Assembly: GCF_964340395.1 (NCBI RefSeq)
Contig: NC_135571.1
Location: forward strand, 7,240,453-7,304,452
DNA: 64,000 bases
Direction: 5' to 3'
Source: Glandiceps talaboti
Taxonomy: Eukaryota; Hemichordata; Enteropneusta; Spengelidae
Positions within the stretch are counted from its first letter, which is position 1. Every line of letters starts with the position of its first letter. The position numbers and the translations under genes were made by a program. Shown piece by piece: positions 25,825 to 39,100 of the stretch. Below the pieces are notes generated by a model that searched no databases, was not told the origin of the DNA, and saw only the letters and a program-made list of their open reading frames with translations.

Positions 25825-28800
25825 TCACTCAGTGTTGTCTTTTAATGGTACAACTTCTATTGTGTTAATTCTAAGCACAGTCAAATCATCTTTGTATTCT
25901 GTGGAGGAAACAAACAACAAATTATGCAAATTAACTGCGAGAAAAGACAATCAAATTAAAAGTAGGAAGTCTTTAAAAAATGTCATTATTCTACGGAATT
26001 ACAGAATAAATTTCTTTTCTCAATTTATTGCCAAAAATATTTGGGAGTTCTCTAATATCTCTGGTCAACATATCCTCAATAAAAATATTGTTTATTACTT
26101 GTTTTTCTTTTTAAGACAACAGAACCGTTCGTGAGAAAGGGACTGCCATCTAAGGGAAACTATGTATTTAGCCTTAGAGGGCGCTATATATAAATACATC
26201 AGATATTTTCACATTACCATGTATGAATTTGGACGTCAAAGTTCATTCGACCATACAGGGCGCTATACACCAAGCCACCATTGTTTCTGATATTTTCAAA
26301 TTCTTACATGAGAAGAGATGGTATCAGTCTTTTGCAAAGTTTATCTTTTAAAACGTGTATCCAACTTTATGAAGAAATTACATTTATCATGAATGATTTA
26401 GACGTCAAATTTCATCAAGTTATCTCGTCTGATTTTGGGACAAGATGAGGAGAAAATACTTACCAACCCATCTTTTAAAACCCTTCCTTCTCTTCTTCTG
26501 GAAGAAAATTTGTTTGGGTGTTGTAGTCTTCTCAAGGACAGTTGCCCATACATGGACTAAATCTCTCCTGTGAAGAGTGCAAAGATTCTGTAAATGTAGG
26601 AGCTTCCCCTTGGTTAGTTTAGTCACTGAAGTAGAGGTAGCTTGCCTGAATAAATGTTTTTGGATACTGTGTCACTCAGTGGGGATGATGACTGGTCAGC
26701 AGTGATAAGGATCTCACATCCTCAGCACCTGACTCTGTGTGTGTTGCTATTGTGTCACTCAGTGGGGATGACCGGTCAACTTTGATAAGGATCTCACATC
26801 CAATTACTTCTAATCTTGCCTTGCTCATAAAAAATGTATGTGTCTCAAGCTCAGCACACACAAGTAAGTTGTCTGTGGTCTCAGCAAAGTGTTCATACAA
26901 TGCAACAAATCATTGTAATGGTATGATTAATTATGCATTAACTTACGAAAGTAGTGGTCTACCAAATATTGAGAAGTTATCTCCACCAACCATCAATATC
27001 TATAAAATAACAGAAATGGCACAATAGTTAACGCACAATTTCAAATCTGAATACAATACCTTCAAATACAGATAACTAGCATAGACTATTAGTAAATGTA
27101 TGATTTGTTCAAAAACTTCTTAAAGTTGCAAAAAAACAATACACCACATTCTGGTTACCCAAGTTTCATATATTTTGCAGGTATGTATTTCAAGAGACTG
27201 CCTAAGATTTGGCAAGTGAGACCTAAAATTTTCATCGAGGCAGTTGATTGTATGGAAATGCATGAAGCAATAAATAAAATATGTGTGATAGAACTGTGTG
27301 TTCTTAAAAGAGCTAGGGCATATTGTGATTACTGGTAGATACAAATAAAATACTGTGTAAATAAAATACGGTGTGCCCTTTAGACCTCACCTCTGTGTAA
27401 CATTGGTGGCGCCCTTTAGACCTCACCTCTGTGTAACATTGGTGGCGCCCTTTAGACCTCACCTGTGTGTAACATTGGTGGCACCCTTTAAACCTAACCT
27501 ATATTCAGGTGTGCATGATCTATGAGATCGGTGATATCAATGCTGGTGAGGACAGATTTGAAACTGTCTACTTTTGTTTTTAGATTGGAGTTGATGTCAA
27601 TTTCTGCATCTACTATAATTTCTTGCAAGACTTCACAATTTTCATGATTTTATTTTATTTTTCTCGAATACATAAAAAAAAGTTTTAGGGTTGGGCAATG
27701 TATAAAATATGGGGGGGGGGGGGGTCGGGTAACCAGAACCAAACAATTTTTTTAGGCTTATATATATTACCTTCTCCAATCTGATTTTTTGTCCAACATC
27801 TGCTTCAATATGATCGATGGTTTGGATGAGATCACCAGTTGTAACTTTAAATTGTTTCCTCTGTATGTATACCACAGCAAACAATCTACTAGCATTGTTT
27901 ACTACATCTGTGTTTACTTTGTCCACTACATCTGAAAATAAAGAAGACAAGAGTCCATTTTTTATGATAAGATTATGTAATAGAGTACAACTCATGGATA
28001 CCTTTCTGATTTGTTAGTGAACAGTTAGCCTAATATTACATATTACTGCAGGCATTAACCCTTCCAATGGCTAACACATATTGTATTGGGAGGTCACGTG
28101 TTAGTGCCTGCCCAGGTTTAGCAGTGAGCAGTTAGCTACAGGTAGTTAACATAGGGTTGGTACAAATGCACAGAAATTTACCCTTCCAGTTGCTAACACA
28201 CATTGGTAAGGTGTTACTGGCAGTCCAGTGTTAGCAATTTAGCACTAAGCTGGCCGGGTTTTAACATATAGGTCTGATGAAACATTACAATTTTTTGTAC
28301 ACTGGTAAGGAAAAAATCTCATTTCTAGACATGCCTCATACGTGTTTCAGTTGAAAAGCAACACAAAGTTACTACATCTGTCCATGAAATGATTTCCAAG
28401 TAACCCATCTGACAGATAATTCTAGTCAACAGTGCCTTCTAACAGCACATTCTGGTAAACTGTAAACTATGCCCTCTAACACAAAATAAATAGCACCTTC
28501 TCAAAAATAAAATAAATAACAATATTTCTAGTAAAATGTGACATGTAACAACAATGCTGGTACAGAAACTGTAGTAGACAGCACTGTTTCACGAAAGGCA
28601 TTACTAGTAAACAGTGTCCTCAAACACCAAGTTATACTTACTGTCTACAGTCTCCTGTGGAATTGTAAGTCTTCTCTCTATTTCTTCTTGGTCTAGACTA
28701 ACTTCTACTGCTCCACTCACAGCTGTTATTTGCGGTCTATAATTTAAAATACAGCAGAACACAATGTTGTGTCGGATGATAACATGGAAGATTTTTACTA

Positions 28801-31469
28801 AGACTTTTATCAAGGACTTAGGTGGACTATAAAATGAGGCAATACTATAAAGTTTATCCTACAGTTCATCCTACTAGACTTGCTGTTGCAGGGAGTAGAA
28901 ATTTTGTAGTATAGCCAGTTAGAAATTATAGATAGAAAACTATTGTGGGCGTGAAGGGGGAGGGAGATGTATGGGGGGGGGGGGGGCTATGGACATGGAC
29001 AAAATTCAACAAGGTTGTACATGCATATGGCAGTTAGTTTAGAGATAACCAACTATGTGGTTATTACATAGAGGTTAGAACCCTCAAAATTTTGAGTTGG
29101 CTCGTGTAGGGAAACTTTTGGCGATATGTCCCCAGATGGGTAATAGTTGATCCTTCTTTCTGAGTATTTCAACATCAGCTTTAGGGTCTCTTCATCAGTC
29201 ACAGCATAAACTCTCCACCAACAAGTCTATGGTCGCAGTTGTTGTGAGAAATTACTGTTCCTATATTTGTTTGCCCAAAGTTTAATTGTATTGTTCATGA
29301 AACAGAGATGCCAGTAAATCATTGAACCATAAACATAATAAATTCTAAAAATATGATTTCAATAAATAGATCTTTATATCTTTATAGCCGGAAATTTACA
29401 GCGAGTTGTTTTTACGGGCTTCCTGCTTTTTTTCTACCTCACTGCTGTTGTTTTGATGCCAAAAGTTTCATGTTTTATTTCAATCACCTGTGACTAGATT
29501 ATTAGTTGGCCTCAAGAGACAGGATGTGTGATTTTAATTACTCCATTATTGATTCCATACCTGGATGACGGACAACATTCACAGACAATGTTAGTAAGAT
29601 TTCTTTGAGCCAAACAATGATTCATCATGTCTACTCAACTGGCTACCATTGCATATCATGATCGTCAGATTATTAACTACATACTTGTGGTACAGTTACA
29701 AACTAAGTGGCAAATGGGTTGGATCAGGGATAAGGAAAGCCCATGATTAATTCTCACAACTTGCAGTTATGCTATTTGTGTAGAAAAAATTACCCCCTGG
29801 TAGATAATGGATTATGCCAAATTTGCATATTTGATTTTAAATGGTTCACTATTATACACCACCTCAGACCAGTTTCATGGTCTTAGACACCACAAAATAA
29901 TAATTGTAACAACATGTGCAATTCAACACTTTGTTTTGAGAAAGTTCAATAAATTTGTAGGCTAAAGTTCAAAGTTCAAATTGGATGTTCATTCACCCCT
30001 TAGTGTTTACTTGACCTATTAAGCAGTCACTTGTTAACCACTTCCTTTGTTGTATTTGTTTTTTGATGGCAAAAACTATGCACTTCCATTCACACATTCC
30101 TCAGTGCTTTATCAAGTGGAGGACTATTTTGGTATGCAGAAAGTCTTTCGGAGTCCAGCCTGGAGCCAATGACATTCAGATTTTGGCAAAGCATTAATTA
30201 TATATTCATCAGGCACAATACATAGAGTAGTACAGTATTTTTATCTCTGTATTACTCACTGGCCACATGCTGACCCTCCCAGTATTCTACATGTCTTGAC
30301 ACCTTCATTTTATATCATCTATGTTTTCCTAGACTGACACCTGTGTTCATCCATGGTTCATCCACCTGTGTTCACTGAAGACCATTTTGTTCAGAGTGTG
30401 CAAGAATTACATAAGATGTAAGCCTTACTTTATCTATTATTCTTACTCTTTAAGTAAGTCTGTATATTCTATATATTTACATGTATTTCTCTTGCATGAT
30501 TGCATATATGTGTGTGTATGTATGTATGTATGTATGTATGTATGTATGTATGTATGTATGTATGTATGTATGTATGTATGTATGTATGTATGTATGTACA
30601 TTGTATGTATGTATGTATGTATGTATGTATGTATGTATGTATGTGTTTATGTATGTATGTATGTATGTATGTATGTATGTATGTGTTTATGTATGTATGT
30701 ATGTATGTGTTTATGTATGTATGTATGTATGTATGTATGTATGTATGTATGTATGTATGTATGTGTGTATATCACTGTACATTTGTATGTGTGAATGAGT
30801 CATACTGGGTGATTTGATCAGTTTAATTTCTATTACACATAAAAATGTTAAAACTACTCTTTCTGTACAATTCATTTATACATACATACATACATACATA
30901 GAAAGTTGTCTGTATATATATGTAAAGTATACATATTTCCTTACCTTTCAAAAGTAATGTTGCCAGTTCTGAGGTATCTTTTCAGTGTGGTCTCTGTTGG
31001 TATTACCCTATACTGTGATTGCAAAGTTGGAAGTCCTAAAAAAAACCCAGGTAAAATAATAATTAAATAATAAATATTTCAATATGAATTTGATGATAAT
31101 TCGATGTGAAACAGATCCTAATCACTTCAAATTCAACTCATCCCACAATAAAAACCCATAACACCAAAGTAAAGCATTTTCTGTATGTACCACAATCGTT
31201 TATAGCATCCATCGACTCCGACCATGGATGTATAATCACATCCCGATTTCCATCCATGCTCGGACTGAGGGTCATGCTAACTTGACTAGCCAAATTATGA
31301 GTATATTTTCAAATACACTCCATACAATTGAATATTTGATAGCATTATATGAATGCCTCTTTAACTAACCTGCAGTCGATCTCACGTTTACCGTTGAAGT
31401 AGTTATTAATCTCGTCAATTTTAAACACCGGCAGATTCTCATGCCGCTCCACAAGCTGGAGGCAGCCAT
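25825..31469 (-). CDS. MRPL21: mitochondrial large ribosomal subunit protein bL21m (MRPL21), complete
   Basis: Seen: seven coding exons on the minus strand, 31469-31370, 31035-30945, 28736-28642, 27931-27771, 26999-26947, 26567-26464 and 25898-25825 (TGA at 25827-25825). All have GT-AG borders and matching phases, and total 678 nt, 225 aa. The N-terminus (MAASSLWSGMRICRCLKLTR) is basic and lacks acids, as expected of a mitochondrial presequence. The bL21 core lies at about residues 112-200: LFAVVYIQRKQFKVTTGDLI, then D-VGQKIRLEK, ILMVGGDNFSIFGRPLLS, DLVHVWATVLEK, and a basic stretch KKRRKGFKRW. The C-terminal TVLRINTIEV matches the end of vertebrate MRPL21. Human MRPL21 is about 205 aa, so the length fits. 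Role: structural protein of the mitoribosome large subunit that binds rRNA. It is transcribed away from SETX from a shared promoter. No clear AATAAA was found downstream. Confidence 0.95.
26665..26805 (+). repeat. two-copy duplication in MRPL21 intron 5
   Basis: GTGTCACTCAGTGGGGATGA, GGTCA, TGATAAGGATCTCACATCC occur twice, about 80 bp apart. Confidence 0.8.
27360..27500 (+). repeat. about 43-bp tandem array, three and a half units, MRPL21 intron 4
   Basis: Unit CCCTTTAGACCTCACCTCTG followed by TGTAACATTGGTGGC. Confidence 0.9.
27540..27758 (+). mobile_element. MITE family 4, truncated copy beside MRPL21 exon 4 donor
   Basis: Contains ATTTCTTGCAAGACTTCACA, AAAAAAAAGTTTTAGGGTTG and GGTAACCAGAACCAAACAAT ... 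TTTAGGC. The right terminus lies 13 bp from the end of MRPL21 exon 4 (27771). The left terminus was not found. Confidence 0.65.
30508..30775 (+). repeat. (TATG)n microsatellite in MRPL21 intron 2
   Basis: About 65 units with TGTTTATG and ACAT interruptions; all long frames here are repeat artefacts. Confidence 0.97.
31148..31215 (+). repeat. single copy of a 60-bp repeat also arrayed in SETX intron 20
   Basis: ACCCATAACACCAAAGTAAA, TTTTCTGTATGTACCACAAT and CGTTTATAGCATCCAT match the units at 52255-52500. Confidence 0.8.
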
Positions 31470-31852
31470 GTTTAGTCTCGCTAAATCTCGTTTGTTCTCG
31501 TCAAATCCTCCGTCAATCAAATAATTATAAAAAGTATTCTTTCCTATTTATAGAAAATATAACTACACTTTTGAGCTAATGCGTCAAATTGAAAGTGTAT
31601 TTACTATTTGAATTTAATTGTCACTACATATCAAATGAATACCAACGAGTTTACAAGTTTCTTACGCGGACGTCCGTGGACTTGGTTCAAAGGTCATTTT
31701 GAGTGCAGAAAAACATCCAAATGTGTTTAGTTCATATATCGATGTTTAGAAGCGATCAAAACTTATATATTTTTGCCTAACTATTGACAGAAACTTCTAG
31801 GAGATGTTCAAATACATGTAACAGCACAGGATGACATAGAGATCAGAGAGGA
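31470..31852. promoter_or_regulatory. head-to-head promoter of MRPL21 and SETX, with SETX 5' UTR exon
   Basis: The MRPL21 start codon is at 31469 on the minus strand. A plausible SETX non-coding first exon ends at 31852 before a strong donor GTAAGT (31853-31858); the next SETX exon starts at 33065. Only about 380 bp separate the two, so a bidirectional promoter is likely. Around 31430-31510 and 31650-31690 there are more CpGs than in the surroundings. I see no TATA box placed with confidence. The proposed SETX exon carries two very short upstream ORFs (31804-31821, five codons; 31831-31839, two codons). The transcription starts are inferred, not observed. Confidence 0.55.
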
Positions 31853-32694
31853 GTAAGTATATAAAGTTTTGTAGACGTGTTTTTGGAGAGGTTGTAGCAG
31901 ACAACAGCTGCACTGCCCCTCTCCGATTCCCATGGCCTCAGTCTCCTGCAGATCCTGTCAACACCATGATACATACTGCACTGGTCAGTTTCTACCGTGG
32001 ATATTGTTTGAAGGATCCCTCAGCAATAGCATGCATAATTAAGGTTACATATTATGTAAAAGATTACCCGTAATCAGTAAATTTCGGTATTAGATGTGAC
32101 ACTTTTAGAAAATAATTGAGCAAAACCAAAAGCCGTGTTTTTGCTAAGCACCCCCCACCCCCACCCCCACGGGCCCCACCCCGTAACGAAATGAAAGACT
32201 TAAAGTGAAAGTGAAAGCTAATTTCCATTGGAAATCGATTTGCAAATTATTACATGACAAACTTTTTTTTTGAAAATTTATTTGTGATATTATGAACTTC
32301 TCAGTTGCCGTAGTTACACATGTACATGCACACGTGTCCAGAGCAACATTTGTTGAAATATTCAACAGTCAAGTATATATAAACTTTTGAAATAGTTTGG
32401 AAGAATTCCTTTAGCTACAGGCATGTTTAAAGTTGTGGTTCAGTATTTGAGAGGGAGTTCCACAAGCGCATAACAAATTGATTTGTTGGGGGTCATAGGT
32501 CAAGATGTCAGCTGTATTACAATGGTGGCTTTATGATGACAGTTTTTTTCATGAACAGAGAACCTAGAAGTCTTTCATCTACTGTGTACTTAATATTGGA
32601 CACACGATAATTATAGTTACAGCCTACATGTAAATTCTTGATGAGTGTAACTGTACATGTACTACACTATATAACTGTGCTGTCTTGATATTAC

Positions 32695-32995
32695 CTCTCC
32701 TCTCCTCTCCTCCCCTTCCCTCTCCTCTCCTCTCCTCTCCTCCCCTCTTCTCTTCTCTTCTCTTCTCTTCTCTTCTCTTCTCTTCTCTTCTCTTCTCTTC
32801 TCTTCTCTTCTCTTCTCTTCTCTTCTCTTCTCTTCTCTTCTCTTCTCTTTTCTCTTCTCTTCTCTCCTCTCCTCCCCTCTGCTCTCCTCCCCTCTCTTCT
32901 CTTCTCTCATCTTCTCTTCTCGTCTCGTCTCGTCTCGTCTCGTCTCGTCTCGTCTCGTCTCTCCTCTCCTCTCCTCTCCTCTCCTCTCCTTACCC
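32695..32995 (+). repeat. (TCTTC)n/(TCTCG)n/(TCCTC)n polypyrimidine tract in SETX intron 1
   Basis: About 300 bp of nearly pure pyrimidine on the plus strand with five-base periodicity, changing from TCTCC to TCTTC to TCTCG and back. It ends about 70 bp before the exon 2 acceptor (33064). Confidence 0.97.
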
Positions 32996-33100
32996 CCCTC
33001 AATCTTCCCCCCTTACCCCCTTCAATATTCCCCCTCGCCATTTATATCTGTTTGTCATTTTCAGATAACTTTCGAGCAGTACTACAACCTTCTATTGGTC

Positions 33101-36100
33101 ATGGCCACACTCCTGCCTGATGACAGCCTAGCCATGACCCAGGCATCATGTCTGTGGTGTACAGATCCCAGTGGTATGCGACAAAAGCTTGGTGAATATT
33201 GCAGGGAACCAGAATGGGCTGACACCGTGGCACATGACCTGAGTTATTGTCAAGATTGTGTCCTCGAATATCATGAAGGAAAGAATGATTTTGTAAAGGA
33301 GAACAAAGACAAACAGGAGGTAGGTACTTTGTAGTCACTAGCATCACACGTCATGGGGTTCTGTTATTATTACATATGTTTATCCAAAATTTCCATAAAA
33401 ATGACAGTATGCGTTCATGTGTTTTCGTGTACAAATAATCGTGCCTTCATTTGCAATTTGCATGCATGATTGCAATAATGTGTTCAGTATTGTACCATAG
33501 TGCAGATATCACGAGGATGTTTGCACTGGCGCCAGTAATCTCTGATACACATGTAATAATATGCAGAGTATGTAGTTACAGATTATTCTATTCTTGATTT
33601 CAGATCCTAACACAAATTGAGATCAACAGACTAAGGAAAGATTTCAATGCAGTTCTTACAGAATCAGATTTGGATAGCCAGGAGTTGGGAGAGAGATTGG
33701 AAGTACCAATTTATGAAATCTTAAAATATCCATATCTCCTGTTTAGTAAAGAGATGGGTAAGTGATAAAGTGCAAGAATCCACTGCTATTCAATGTTTCT
33801 TGTAAAAGAATTTGTTTTCATATGTATACTTCTTTTGGATCGGTATTATTCATAAAGTAGGAGAGTTATCAAGGTGTGTTTTGTTATGTTGTTATTTTGG
33901 TAAGATTTCTTTTTTGTTGCGATGTGCAGCCGTCTACATCATCAATGTTTACTCTACTCTCTGTTCAGGAGTAAAATTATCTCCATAGTTCTTCCTAATC
34001 TTATTTTAAACACTGTTTGTAATAATGATGTTGGATGGATCAAAGTGAAGAAATCTTACGAAAATAATAACAAACCTTGCAAAACACAACTTGACAGTTC
34101 TGAACTTTGACCTAACACAACTTGACAGCTGTGAACTTTGACCTAGCACAACTTGACAGCTGTGAACTTTGACCTAGCACAACTTGACAGTTCTGAACTT
34201 TGATCTGTGGTGCATATTACATTGTGTATATGTAAAATGTGTATGTACTTATTTATTGTAGATAATTTATTCGGCAAGACAATAACACATCTAGAGAAAG
34301 ATGGCCATCCTCCTATGATATCAGATATTTTACCTGGGATCTATTTATTATTTATACATTCAAACCCACAGGTTAGTATTTTATATTTGCCATTGACGTT
34401 AGACTAGTTTGTATACGATATTGTTATGATTTACACCTCCACTCATCTATATGACTAGAATTGGTAGTCTGTGGATATGGAACTACTGTTAAATTCAAGC
34501 CCTGAATGGTGCACCATGCAAGTCATGAAATATAACAATACAATTGCATTGTTACCACTAGGTGAGAAGATGGGCCATGAAGACCGCAAGAACACTGCCA
34601 CAGATTACTGCAGTTGATTATGAAGACTTGGACCAGACTGTTACATGGATAACTAATATAAATAACTTTGATCTTTTCGCAACGCCAAACATAGCCGACA
34701 TGATAGAAAGTGGTTGTCCCGGTGACTGCATGTTACTACCATCTCATTTGTTCTGTGCTGACTCTGTAACAGATTACTGGATAGGTAAATGCCAATCAGT
34801 GGAACTGTCAATCAATAAATCAATCTATCAATCACTTAATCAATTAGTCAATCAGTTTAAGACATCATATTTCAAGGAACTATATGCTACCACAATTCTC
34901 AGTACCTGAAGTAGAACTTTATCTCCTAGGCAAATCATGATAATAACGTAAATTGGCCATAAAACTGTTATCAAATGATGAAATGGGCTTCCAACATGCT
35001 GTGCCAAATGTTATTAATCCAATAGAGAAACAACCCAGTTGTTTACTTTCCCTGTTTATAACTGGTTCCGTTTGTCCACAGTCTCAGTGATGTCAGCAGT
35101 TGTGTAGGTGCTTTAGTCCAGTCAAAATATGGAAAGAACCATCACTAAGACACATCACTAATTTCAAGAATTGAAAATGATGTAAAATGTGAATCAAATT
35201 GAGTCCTGTTCTTCAGATATTAATCAAATTGTTTCTGTCCCTTCGTTCACAAGGTGTTAGCATGCTATTAACGTCACTAAATGCTAATGCGGTACGTTCC
35301 AAGTTGATGCGTCCAAGCAACCAAGGAGGTCACCGATCTTTAGCTGATGCAGTAGTCTTTGCCATGGAAGAAAGTAAAGGTGAAAAGCAATTTTTTTTCA
35401 AAAAGAAAGTGTTGTCTAAGTTGTCACCACGTTCCAACATACATTGTATTTCATGCAACAGATGCATCGACTGTCCAGACCCTTGCTTATTCTTGACAGA
35501 GAGAGTGCTATTCTGCAAAACATTAAGGGTGGGTGAAAATAAAAATTTCTTTAATTTCATTTTGATGTCGGAGCTGAAAATTTTGGTCGGTCGGGGATTT
35601 TTTATGAGAAACAGAAAAAAATAGGGTTACCGTAACCTAAAATTAGTCTGTAAGATATGACAATGTGTTCCATGCTATCAGCTACCACTCACATCTGTAC
35701 TTCTCTTTGGGTCTGTGCCTGCTAGACTTAGGGGCCCACCTTGAGCTTGTGATCAGAAGTTCAACCATGGGTTTAGAAGCCTGATAGGACTGGACACCAT
35801 ACATGCAAGACGTATCTTACAGTCCAACCTGAAATCCGTATTTTAATGATATAATTTTCACTTTCGCTAGGTGACAACATGAGTGTATTTTGGCCAGCAC
35901 TAAAGTGTCTTAGAGTACTACTTGAAAAACTAGACTTTCGTATGTGGCAGTACTTATCTAAGGATCCTAATGAAGTACTACAGATGATAACCACTCATCC
36001 AGTATATATACTGGAACTGCAGCATATGTCTGGCTGTCAAAAAACTACATCGTAAGTTTGAAATGATTTGTTTTGAATTCTTTGTACTATCATGTGTTAA

Positions 36101-39100
36101 TTCTCCCGGAACAAAATAATAAGGGGACCCAGTACCCTCTTAATTTCCTCATGAGAAAATTAGAATTATCCAAAAACTCCTCACTTTTTTCACTAGTAAT
36201 ACAATATCAAAACTGCCATCAGACTTATAACTTCAGACATCAGACCATGGACAAACTGAACCTGTTACAAACAGGGAAAGTAAACAAATGAATTGGATTA
36301 GTAACACTTGTCACAGCAGGTTGGAACAGCAGACACTTTTATTACGCACCATGATTTCATAAGAACAGTTTTATGACCTCTTTATGCATACATGAAATGA
36401 CTTGGGAACAGGAAATTTGTTTGTGAACGTGAACTGTTGTGTAAAGTGGCCATAAAACTGTTCTTATCAAATGATGGAATGTAATACAAGTCCCTGTACT
36501 TCCAACATGCTGTACCAAGCGTTATTAATCCACTTCAGTTGTTTACATTCCCTGTTTGTAACAGGTTTTATTTGTCCATGGTCTGATGTCACCAGTTGTA
36601 ATCAGTCTCAAACTGACACCTACAGGTCTTACTACTCTCTTAGGGCACCAAAAAAAATTGTTTCTGGTCAGCACGTGCATCGCTTATCTCCTGAAAATGG
36701 TATTTTCTTGTACAAAGTTCTTTTACCAAGAAACTGTGGGCGCTAACTTCACCAAATGTATTTCTCTACTTTGCCTCAAGAGGGCATTTCTTGAGTAAAG
36801 GTCTATTGCAAGAAATCAAATCTTAGTGAGAGTGAATAATACCATGAATCATAAGTGGAAAAAAATGATTAGAGAAAACTCATTGAGATGAGCAACTAGT
36901 CGAAGATTCAACCCTTGTTTTGGTCTCATTCACTGCATTTATAAACTGAAACATCAAAGACATACACGAAAAGTCCAATTTACCCACCTTTACCCAACCT
37001 TTACCCTACCTGTGACCCACCTAACCACCATCTCTGTCCAGGGGTAGTACAAGACGCAGTACCACTTTTGACTGTCTACAGTCCCAGGGGAGAGATCACC
37101 ATGGGTAAATTAAGTCAAAGGTGGAACTTTGTCTCATACTCACCATATTTACACATCCTCTGTTCAAGATTTACCCTGTGGAAAGACATAACCAAATATG
37201 ACTTTTCGCAGTGTACGTTTATTCATATTCACTTCCACTTATTTCCAGAATTGTACCTGACCAAGTACCAAGTACATCAGTACAAAGGGGTGTAAGAACT
37301 TCTCCTAGGTTGAACAAGAATTCATCAACTATTGGAAAGAGTTATCAGTCGCCTTCACCACGATTAGGAATTGGGAACTTTGTGAACACACCAAAATCCC
37401 TTAAGAAGTCCAATAACCAGGAATATGGTCTTGAGGGAGATGCTTTGTCATCTTGGAATGGCTGTTATGATTTGTCTGAAGATGGTTTTCCAGGTCAGAA
37501 GGAGTCCAGAGCATTATCTTTGTTCATTCCATTTGTTAACTCCCTTCTTGAGTTTGAATATCTTGCATCTAAAGTTGTCTCTAATTTGATTAAGTTTCTA
37601 GTGGAACAAATAGAATATGTATTTGATGAATCAAAAGTACAAGATGAATCTGTTTCAACATCAAATAGTACAACCGAATCTAAGATCATTGAAGAAGCTG
37701 GAGAGCATGAATCCACAGATGGAGACACAGCTGGACAGGATGTCCCCAAACAAAGAAGTCATCAGTGCACTCTTAGTGAACAGTGCATGACTCTATTGCT
37801 GAATCTTTTGGAGTTGCTGTTTCAGAAAAAGCAATACTCGTTTGTCACTTCCACAACTAGTTTGTGGGGAAAGTGTATTCTGGACTATATCAGCCTTACA
37901 ATGAAAGGCAGAAATCGGTCTAACAAAGGACTTCCGTCAGGTTTCAAAATTGTTTCCAAAACCCAAACTCAAAAAAGAGGTGAAGAGCTGCTACTCAGTC
38001 TGTTAAAAGCTGGTGTTAGAAAGAAATGTGACGTGCACTGTCAAAATTTGTTGTCAACCATCAATAAGAATAGACGCAGTCAAAGACGTACTGTGGAATC
38101 AAGCGCCAAAGTGTGGGGTTTGTCTTTTGACAAACGTTGCCAGCTAATCAACAGTATTACTCATACCCTTACTGTATTTACTGCCGACCCATCAGAGGAA
38201 GATATACTTAATTGTCAGAGAAAGAGACAGGCAGAGATCTTTCCACCACCACCATCATCATCGTATGTTGATGAGGCAGCTGATGGTGAGGAAGATGACA
38301 ATGACAATGATGATGTCATATTTGTCTCGAAAACTTGTGCGGAAACAAATGATGTTTTCCCGTCCAGAAATAATGAGCAAATGGTACCAGGAAAGAGTGA
38401 TGGAAAAAGTGATGAGGAAGATTGGCCAGGACATTCCAATGACGCAGCAATATTTAGTCCTCACCCAGTTATGAGATCGCATGTTGTGTTCCTTGACAAT
38501 TTCAGGAAGAAGCAAAATTATGATAATGATGCAGGTGAACCAATGGACATTGATGAAGATGGGGCTCATGACAGTGAGGATGATACTTCAAAAAAATTCC
38601 TGCAGCAGTATGATTTCCTCACATGTTCTGATGAAAATGATAATGATCACACTGAAGTAATGGACTTTACATCTAGCAGAGGTGAAGGTTTGGAATTCCG
38701 ATTTTCTGATGTATCAGAAGAACAGGAGTTTGATGGCGAACAAAGAGAGGGTTTGCTTGAGGAAGAATGTAAAAGTAGTAGATATGGACACAGAGAAAAC
38801 TTGGGAATAAGTAAGATTTTTGAAAGTGATGCTAATGATAATATGTTGATGGATGGGGGAGATTTTGTACATCCCATTGACATTGGTGCAATTAAGGTAA
38901 AGAAGGAGGATTCTGGTCAAAACAGTATTACAGAAGAGGATCTTCAATTTCAGATTAAGGTCGTCCAGGTAAAAGTGAAACCAGAGCCTGTGTTTGAGTT
39001 TGAGGATGTTAACACTATCTTGAAGGAGGTGTGTAGCATTGCTGAGGCAAAGGAAGACGTGTCATCAAAATCAACAGATATTGCCCAAAATACAAATGCT

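Larger units (their letters stand above)
33065..36051 (+). other. SETX: SETX N-terminal domain exons 2-7
   Basis: Residues 1 to about 337. Recognised by ASCLWCTDPSG, SYCQDCVLEYH, YEILKYPYLLFSKEM, DILPGIYLLFIHSNPQ, VRRWAMKTAR, LLPSHLF, GVSMLLTSL and FWPALKCLRVLLEKL, all of which track human senataxin in order. Known of the family: this region is alpha-helical, mediates dimerisation and protein contacts, and in humans is a hot spot for ALS4 and AOA2 changes. The four cysteines in two C-x-x-C pairs could bind a metal; that is inference. Exon 6 starts at 35254, because an AG at 35215 would give an in-frame stop. Confidence 0.9.

Noticed and set aside
35199-35253. Exon 6 starting at the AG of 35214-35215
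   Set aside because: In the required phase it hits a stop (CGTTCACAAGGTGTTAG context); starting at 35254 keeps the frame and senataxin homology.
37211-37248. Start of the 774-codon frame as a gene start
   Set aside because: The first bases are intron; the acceptor TTTCCAG at 37242-37248 begins the exon and joins exon 7 in phase. Likewise 40535-40631 before exon 9.
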